From: Proteiniphilum sp.
GTDB lineage: Bacteria > Bacteroidota > Bacteroidia > Bacteroidales > Dysgonomonadaceae
Reading direction: 5' to 3'
Assembly: GCA_031284475.1 (NCBI GenBank)
Contig: JAISZV010000277.1
Location: 1 to 12,743 of the forward strand
DNA length: 12,743 bases
Position 1 is the first letter of the stretch. Every line of letters starts with the position of its first letter. The notes under the pieces are model-generated. The model did no database searches. It worked only from the letters and a program-made list of their open reading frames with translations, and was not told the DNA's origin. The translations under genes were made by a program, and so were the position numbers. Of the stretch, positions 9,073-12,743 are shown one piece after another.

Positions 9073-10740
9073 ATGTGTGGAATAGTCTGTACATTCAATA
9101 TAAAAAGGCCGGAGGAGCAGTTACGCCCTCAACTGTTGAAAATGTCGAGGAAATTGCGTCACCGCGGCCCGGACTGGTCGGGTATCTTCTCTTCCGACAA
9201 AGCGATCATGGCACACGAACGCCTATCGATCATCGACCCGGCATCGGGCAAACAACCTCTTTACAGCAAAGACGGTAAATTAGTGCTGGCCGTGAACGGC
9301 GAAATCTATAACCACCGCGAGATACGCAAGCAATACCAGGGCAAGTATGAGTTCCTCACCCAGTCCGATTGCGAAGTGATCTTAGCGCTCTACCGGGATA
9401 AAGGAACCGACTTTTTGGACGACCTGAACGGTATCTTTGCTTTTGCCCTGTACGACACAGAAAAAGATGTTTTCCTGATCGGACGGGATCATATCGGGAT
9501 CATCCCCCTCTACCATGGATGGGATCAGGATGGGGCCTACTATGTGGCCTCGGAGCTGAAAGCGCTGGAAGGGTACTGTAACACGATTGAAGAATTTCCT
9601 CCCGGACATTACTATTACAGTAGCGACGACCAACCTCAGCAATGGTACTCCCGCGAGTGGGCGGAGTATGACAATGTGAAAGAAAACGTGTCGGATACGG
9701 CGCTGCTGAAACAAGCGCTGGAGGATGCCGTGCAACGTCAGCTAATGAGCGATGTACCGTATGGGGTACTGCTCTCCGGCGGACTCGACTCGTCCGTCAT
9801 CTCTGCCGTCGCCAAGAAATTCGCGGCGAAACGTGTGGAGACCGACAACCGTGAAGATGCATGGTGGCCGCAACTCCACTCCTTCGCCATCGGGCTGAAA
9901 GGATCTCCCGACCTGGCGGCTGCGCGGAAAGTGGCCGACCATATCGGCTCCATACACCACGAAATAGAATATACCATTCAGGAAGGGCTGGATGCGATCC
10001 GCGATGTGATCTACCATATAGAGACCTACGACGTGACCACTGTGCGGGCCAGCACGCCCATGTACCTTATTGCCCGGTTCATTAAATCGATGGGCGTGAA
10101 AATGGTGCTTTCCGGCGAAGGCGCCGATGAAATCTTCGGGGGGTACCTCTATTTCCACAAAGCCCCCAACGCCGAGGAGTTCCACAAAGAAACCGTCCGG
10201 AAACTGAGTAAACTGCACCAATACGACTGTCTGCGTGCCAATAAATCGCTGGCGTCGTGGGGCGTGGAAGGGCGTGTACCCTTTCTCGACAAAGAATTTC
10301 TGGATGTGGCCATGCAGCTCAACCCGAAAGATAAGATGGCGGGGAATGGAAAAATTGAAAAGCATATCCTGCGGAAGGCATTTGAAGATTACCTGCCTGC
10401 GGAAGTGGCCTGGCGCCAAAAAGAGCAGTTTTCCGACGGTGTAGGATACGGCTGGATCGACACCTTAAAAGAGATGGCCGCACAAGAAGTGAGCGACGAA
10501 CAGATGGCCAACGGGAGTCACCGCTTCCCCATCAATCCGCCGTTAACAAAAGAAGAGTACCTGTACCGCTGTATCTACTCAGACCTGTTCCCATCGGACA
10601 GCGCTGCCGGTTGCGTTCCGTCGGTTCCGTCGGTAGCATGCAGTACGCCGGCTGCCCTGGAATGGGATGAATTGTTCAAGAAAAATGCCGACCCCTCAGG
10701 CAGAGCGGTTGGTAAAATACATGAGCACGGGTATCAGTAA
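9073..10740 (+). CDS. asnB: Asparagine synthase B, glutamine-hydrolysing
   Basis: Converts aspartate, glutamine and ATP to asparagine, glutamate, AMP and pyrophosphate in the cytoplasm. Cys2 (MCGIV) is the class II amidotransferase nucleophile after loss of Met1. RHRGPDWSG, AHERLSIID and NGEIYNH build the glutaminase site. The C-terminal synthetase domain has the ATP-pyrophosphatase loop SGGLDSS at 235-241, the SGEGADEIFGGY block from 347, and the EGRVPFLD segment. The length of 555 is almost that of E. coli AsnB (554), and the C-terminal segment with VACS, EWDE.FKK and DPSGRAVG also matches that type, so it is complete. The ATG lies only 4 nt after the gltD stop, which suggests translational coupling. 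It links the glutamine made by GlnN to asparagine supply and returns glutamate. No T-tailed hairpin is seen after it; the next gene converges 75 nt away. Confidence 0.97.
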   Translation: MCGIVCTFNIKRPEEQLRPQLLKMSRKLRHRGPDWSGIFSSDKAIMAHERLSIIDPASGKQPLYSKDGKLVLAVNGEIYNHREIRKQYQGKYEFLTQSDCEVILALYRDKGTDFLDDLNGIFAFALYDTEKDVFLIGRDHIGIIPLYHGWDQDGAYYVASELKALEGYCNTIEEFPPGHYYYSSDDQPQQWYSREWAEYDNVKENVSDTALLKQALEDAVQRQLMSDVPYGVLLSGGLDSSVISAVAKKFAAKRVETDNREDAWWPQLHSFAIGLKGSPDLAAARKVADHIGSIHHEIEYTIQEGLDAIRDVIYHIETYDVTTVRASTPMYLIARFIKSMGVKMVLSGEGADEIFGGYLYFHKAPNAEEFHKETVRKLSKLHQYDCLRANKSLASWGVEGRVPFLDKEFLDVAMQLNPKDKMAGNGKIEKHILRKAFEDYLPAEVAWRQKEQFSDGVGYGWIDTLKEMAAQEVSDEQMANGSHRFPINPPLTKEEYLYRCIYSDLFPSDSAAGCVPSVPSVACSTPAALEWDELFKKNADPSGRAVGKIHEHGYQ

Positions 10741-10815
10741 GTGCAATGCCCCCCGGTAACGTACCTGACCGATTCGGTGAGGTTGAAAACCCCGGCATCC
10801 CCACTTTCCGGCGGA

Positions 10816-11898
10816 TCAGATATACTCGTCGCCGTAACGGAATTTTACATCCGTCACGAAATGTTTGATCCGCTGTTCTTCGCTTTTCTTGCAGATCATC
10901 AGCACATTGTCCGACTCGGCCACGATATATCCGTCAAGGCCCTGCAAGACAACCAGTTTATCCTCGCTCATCGCGACAACATTATCATTGCTCTCTACAA
11001 ACAGGGTTTTACAATGCAGGTTGGCGTTACCTTCCTCATCCCTTTCCGAAATCTCATGCAGGGCGCCCCAGGTTCCCAGGTCGCTCCAACCGAAATCGGA
11101 AATATTCACATACACGTTATCGGCTTTCTCCAGGATGCCGTAATCGATGGAAATGCTGGGGCACATCGGGAAACTGGTATCAACGAATTTTTTCTCCCCG
11201 GGGGTGTTGAACAGTTCTTTTCCCTCACTGAGCTTTTGGTTGATATCCGGGAGGTATTTTTTGAAAGCGTCCATGATGGTGTTTACATTCCACAGGAAGA
11301 TACCTGAGTTCCAAAAGAATTCGCCGCTGTCGACGAACTTCTTGGCCAGTTCGAAATTGGGTTTCTCAGTAAACGCTTTCACTTTGTAGATACCGCCAAT
11401 CTCCTCCTCATTCACCTGAATGTAGCCATAGCCCGTTTCGGGACGGCTGGGTTTAATGCCCAATGTGAGTAGAACCGGGTTACTGCTTACGAAGTCCAAC
11501 CCCTTTTGGATATCCGCCACGAACTCGTTGGTCTTCAGGATAAGATGATCCGAAGGGGCAACGACAATATTCGCATCGGGGTCAATCGCGTTGATCCGAA
11601 AAGAGGCATATGCGATAGCAGGAGCGGTATTCCGCCTGATCGGCTCCAACAGGAGTTGCTCATCTTTCAGTTCCGGCAGTTGCTTCTTTGTCATTTCGGC
11701 ATACGCATCGTTCGTCACGATATATATGTTCTCAACAGGAACAATTTGTTTAAACCGGTCGAAGGTACTTTGCAGTAACGTCCGTCCCGTTCCGAAGAAA
11801 TCAAGAAATTGTTTGGGTTTTCCCTCTTTACTGAAAGGCCAGAAGCGGCTTCCTACCCCGCCGCTCATGATTACACAATAATTATGATTGTTTCTCAT
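10816..11898 (-). CDS. manC: Mannose-1-phosphate guanylyltransferase
   Basis: Makes GDP-mannose from mannose-1-phosphate and GTP, the donor for mannose- and, via GDP-fucose, fucose-containing surface glycans. The nucleotidyltransferase signature is clear: MSGGVGSRFWPFS at 11-23 with PKQF at 28-31, then EPIRRNTAPA at 85-94, APSDH at 114-118, and FTEKP and WNSGIFLWN further on. At 360 residues it contains the transferase domain and a short C-terminal beta region but lacks the cupin phosphomannose-isomerase domain of the roughly 470-residue bifunctional enzymes, so it should be monofunctional. The first ATG is preferred because the NNxNYCVIM segment before the glycine loop forms the expected first strand. 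The gene converges on asnB and is not part of the nitrogen cluster. ManC is chosen by activity; some annotators would leave the symbol off. Confidence 0.93.
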   Translation of the reverse strand: MRNNHNYCVIMSGGVGSRFWPFSKEGKPKQFLDFFGTGRTLLQSTFDRFKQIVPVENIYIVTNDAYAEMTKKQLPELKDEQLLLEPIRRNTAPAIAYASFRINAIDPDANIVVAPSDHLILKTNEFVADIQKGLDFVSSNPVLLTLGIKPSRPETGYGYIQVNEEEIGGIYKVKAFTEKPNFELAKKFVDSGEFFWNSGIFLWNVNTIMDAFKKYLPDINQKLSEGKELFNTPGEKKFVDTSFPMCPSISIDYGILEKADNVYVNISDFGWSDLGTWGALHEISERDEEGNANLHCKTLFVESNDNVVAMSEDKLVVLQGLDGYIVAESDNVLMICKKSEEQRIKHFVTDVKFRYGDEYI

Positions 11899-12011
11899 TA
11901 CTAAGATTATATATGTATTTTAAAATGAAATTCTCGTTTATCTATATCTGCATTTTACGGGTTCTTATTAGTTAAATAACATCTTTCCGTAATAATTGTT
12001 TATGCTCCCCG

Positions 12012-12040
12012 CAAATTAGCCCTTAAAGATACAAAACAAA
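12012..12040 (-). promoter_or_regulatory. Weak candidate promoter for manC
   Basis: On the minus strand, CTAATTTG (12019-12012) resembles the TAnnTTTG -7 element with the TA shifted by one base. It is preceded by TTTG at 12040-12037 with a 17-nt spacer, or by a second TTTG at 12035-12032 that is too close. It would leave a leader of about 105 nt. The match is imperfect and no better one was found in the manC upstream gap. Confidence 0.25.
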
Positions 12041-12090
12041 ACGGGAATAACTCCGGGAAGTAATCAGAAACTCATCTGTCCCCTACTCTC

Positions 12091-12178
12091 CAAATAAAAA
12101 AGAGGGAAGCCTTATAAAATCCGCAAATAACCTCTGACAACAAAAACCAACGAGAGGGGAAGCATCAAATAAAAAAGA
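12091..12178. repeat. Pair of 13-bp direct repeats
   Basis: CAAATAAAAAAGA is present at 12091-12103 and 12166-12178, 75 bp apart. A related purine block also recurs near each copy: GAGGGAAGC just after the first and GAGGGGAAGC just before the second. The A-rich composition makes chance recurrence possible; it could also be the scar of a small duplication. Confidence 0.4.
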
Positions 12179-12214
12179 ATTGATCGAATATCTGCAAAAA
12201 AGAATGGCAACTTA

Positions 12215-12245
12215 TTTTAAAATACCGAAAATATGCGTACTTTTG
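12215..12245 (+). promoter_or_regulatory. Predicted promoter of tRNA-Leu
   Basis: TACTTTTG at 12238-12245 is an exact TAnnTTTG -7 element. At 19 nt upstream is TTTT (12215-12218), a poor form of the -33 TTTG. Transcription would begin near 12252, leaving a leader of about 12 nt before the mature tRNA 5' end at 12264, which fits a tRNA transcript. Confidence 0.55.
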
Positions 12246-12263
12246 TATTCACTTTTTGTCAAT

Positions 12264-12347
12264 GCCCAGATGGCGGAATTGGTAGACGCGCTGGTCTCAA
12301 ACACCAGTGGATTCACTTCCATGCCGGTTCGATCCCGGCTCTGGGTA
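12264..12347 (+). tRNA. tRNA-Leu, anticodon CAA
   Basis: A complete 84-nt class II tRNA folds by eye. The acceptor stem GCCCAGA (12264-12270) pairs with TCTGGGT (12340-12346), with a G-U first pair and discriminator A at 12347. The D stem is GCG/CGC (12273-12275, 12287-12289). The anticodon stem 12291-12295 / 12303-12307 encloses CTCAAAC with CAA at 12298-12300, which reads UUG leucine codons. The variable arm TGGA/TCCA (12308-12311, 12318-12321) is long, as in leucine tRNAs. The T stem GCCGG/CCGGC carries the TTCGATC loop. CCA is not encoded (CAG follows), so it must be added after transcription. The 3' half overlaps the end of a convergent recombinase frame. Confidence 0.97.
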
Positions 12348-12350
12348 CAG
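12308..12350. other. Putative integration attachment site in the tRNA-Leu 3' half
   Basis: A recombinase gene abutting and overlapping the 3' half of an intact tRNA gene is the usual arrangement of an element integrated into a tRNA, with the tRNA 3' end restored by the element's matching core. The core limits cannot be drawn because the other end of the element, with its second copy of the core, is outside the window. The span given covers the tRNA variable arm to its 3' end and is only a guess. Confidence 0.35.
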
Positions 12351-12743
12351 AATCGGGGAAAGTGTTAAAACTTTCTCCGATTTCTTTTTTATCTCCTCGT
12401 AACTCATTGGTTTGCTGATAGATTAGGTCAAGCACAGAATTGTAAGAATTGGTTCGATATGATTTTCCGTCAAAAGTGATTTTTTCGGGAAACATCGAAC
12501 CTAACAGCTTACATTTGACCTCAACTTTGGCATCTCGCATATAGCTATCTATATTGTTTATCAATAACATAGAGTATCTTAGTTTTGGTTCGATATTGGT
12601 ACGGTTCGGGTTTTTCATCAAATGGATTCTTTCCTGCAACACTGCCTTTTCATTCTTGTATCTTTCCATAAACCTGTTATGAGTGGATTTATCTATTTCA
12701 TCCCTTATAAACTTGTCATCTACTTTATTGATATTGGTTTCTA
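12313..12743 (-). CDS. C-terminal part of a probable serine site-specific recombinase
   Basis: The frame is open from the right window edge (first full codon at 12741) to a TGA at 12315-12313, giving 142 visible residues; the N-terminal catalytic part lies outside. A charged, probably coiled-coil region (ERYKNEKAVLQER) leads to KCKLLGSMFPEKITFDGK, SYRTNSYNSVLDLI and YQQTNELRG. From memory this matches the end of large serine recombinases on Bacteroidota mobile elements, where a LLGSIFPEKL-type block precedes a YRT motif. No catalytic residue can be checked here, and a different integrase class is not fully excluded. The final residues (about GESFNTFPDSVPRAGIEPAWK minus the first) read antisense through the tRNA-Leu terminator and 3' half, and PRAGIEPA is a well-known shadow peptide of tRNA genes. 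The internal ATG at 12669 is not the true start. The gene is AT-rich compared with the nitrogen cluster, which suits acquired DNA. Confidence 0.65.
   Translation of the reverse strand, partial: ETNINKVDDKFIRDEIDKSTHNRFMERYKNEKAVLQERIHLMKNPNRTNIEPKLRYSMLLINNIDSYMRDAKVEVKCKLLGSMFPEKITFDGKSYRTNSYNSVLDLIYQQTNELRGDKKEIGESFNTFPDSVPRAGIEPAWK
12351..12390 (+). terminator. Intrinsic terminator of tRNA-Leu
   Basis: AATCGGGGAAAG (12351-12362) pairs with CTTTCTCCGATT (12371-12382) over 12 bp with one G-U pair and an 8-nt loop, followed by TCTTTTTT (12383-12390). It starts three bases after the tRNA 3' end. The opposite strand of this hairpin is used as codons in the recombinase tail, so the same DNA serves two purposes. 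Confidence 0.85.

Larger units (their letters stand above)
11899..12214. other. Gene-free AT-rich gap between manC and tRNA-Leu
   Basis: This divergent spacer holds no open frame that looks coding. It contains the weak manC promoter candidate, a pair of 13-bp direct repeats (12091-12103 and 12166-12178) and a 5-bp inverted repeat, CCTCT at 12131-12135 with AGAGG at 12153-12157. The loop is too long and there is no adjacent T-run for a terminator. No known small RNA or riboswitch was recognised. Confidence 0.45.

Noticed and set aside
9742..10419. 225-codon minus-strand open frame inside asnB
   Set aside because: It is antisense to a fully conserved AsnB region. The composition of the gene leaves the opposite frame free of stops; the peptide shows no domain.
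10741..11307. 188-codon plus-strand open frame after asnB
   Set aside because: It starts with GTG directly after the asnB stop and is almost wholly antisense to manC, whose signatures are convincing.
12131..12157. Inverted repeat CCTCT/AGAGG as a terminator or structured RNA
   Set aside because: The stem is only 5 bp with a 17-nt loop and no T-run on either strand next to it.
12180..12418. Short plus-strand open frames across tRNA-Leu
   Set aside because: They translate the tRNA itself (peptides such as QMAELVDALVS are typical tRNA-Leu shadows).

Overview
The window looks like a chromosomal segment of a Bacteroidota bacterium, most likely of the order Bacteroidales. Four things point there: a type III glutamine synthetase (GlnN), -33/-7 promoter elements of the TTTG / TAnnTTTG type, starts without clear Shine-Dalgarno sequences, and a tRNA gene that does not encode its CCA end. 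The genus cannot be fixed from the sequence; the moderate GC of the genes and AT-rich gaps would suit a Dysgonomonadaceae-like organism, but this is a guess.

Left edge (1-718): a decayed tail of an IS5-type transposase with an in-frame nonsense codon, an intrinsic terminator at 318-357, then an AT-rich gap carrying a near-consensus promoter (619-649) and a 10-bp direct repeat in the presumed 5' leader of the next gene.

Core (719-10740): a nitrogen-assimilation cluster on the + strand, glnN, gltB, gltD, asnB. GlnN fixes ammonia onto glutamate. GltB and GltD transfer the glutamine amide to 2-oxoglutarate to give two glutamates. AsnB spends glutamine and ATP to amidate aspartate. gltB-gltD-asnB are tightly spaced (13 and 4 nt gaps) and probably co-transcribed. 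glnN is separated from gltB by a strong intrinsic terminator with a GTGA tetraloop and little room for another promoter, so read-through may set the ratio of GlnN to GltBD/AsnB.

Right part (10816-11898): a convergent gene for monofunctional mannose-1-phosphate guanylyltransferase, supplying GDP-mannose for surface glycans. It is followed by an AT-rich gap without genes.

Right edge (12238-12743): a complete tRNA-Leu(CAA) with its own promoter and terminator. Running into it from the right is the C-terminal part of a probable serine site-specific recombinase, whose last codons read antisense through the tRNA terminator and the tRNA 3' half. This looks like the end of an integrated mobile element using the tRNA-Leu gene as its attachment site; the element itself lies outside the window. 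No clearly novel system is visible inside the window. The tRNA/recombinase junction and the glnN-gltB attenuator-like terminator are the most interesting points.
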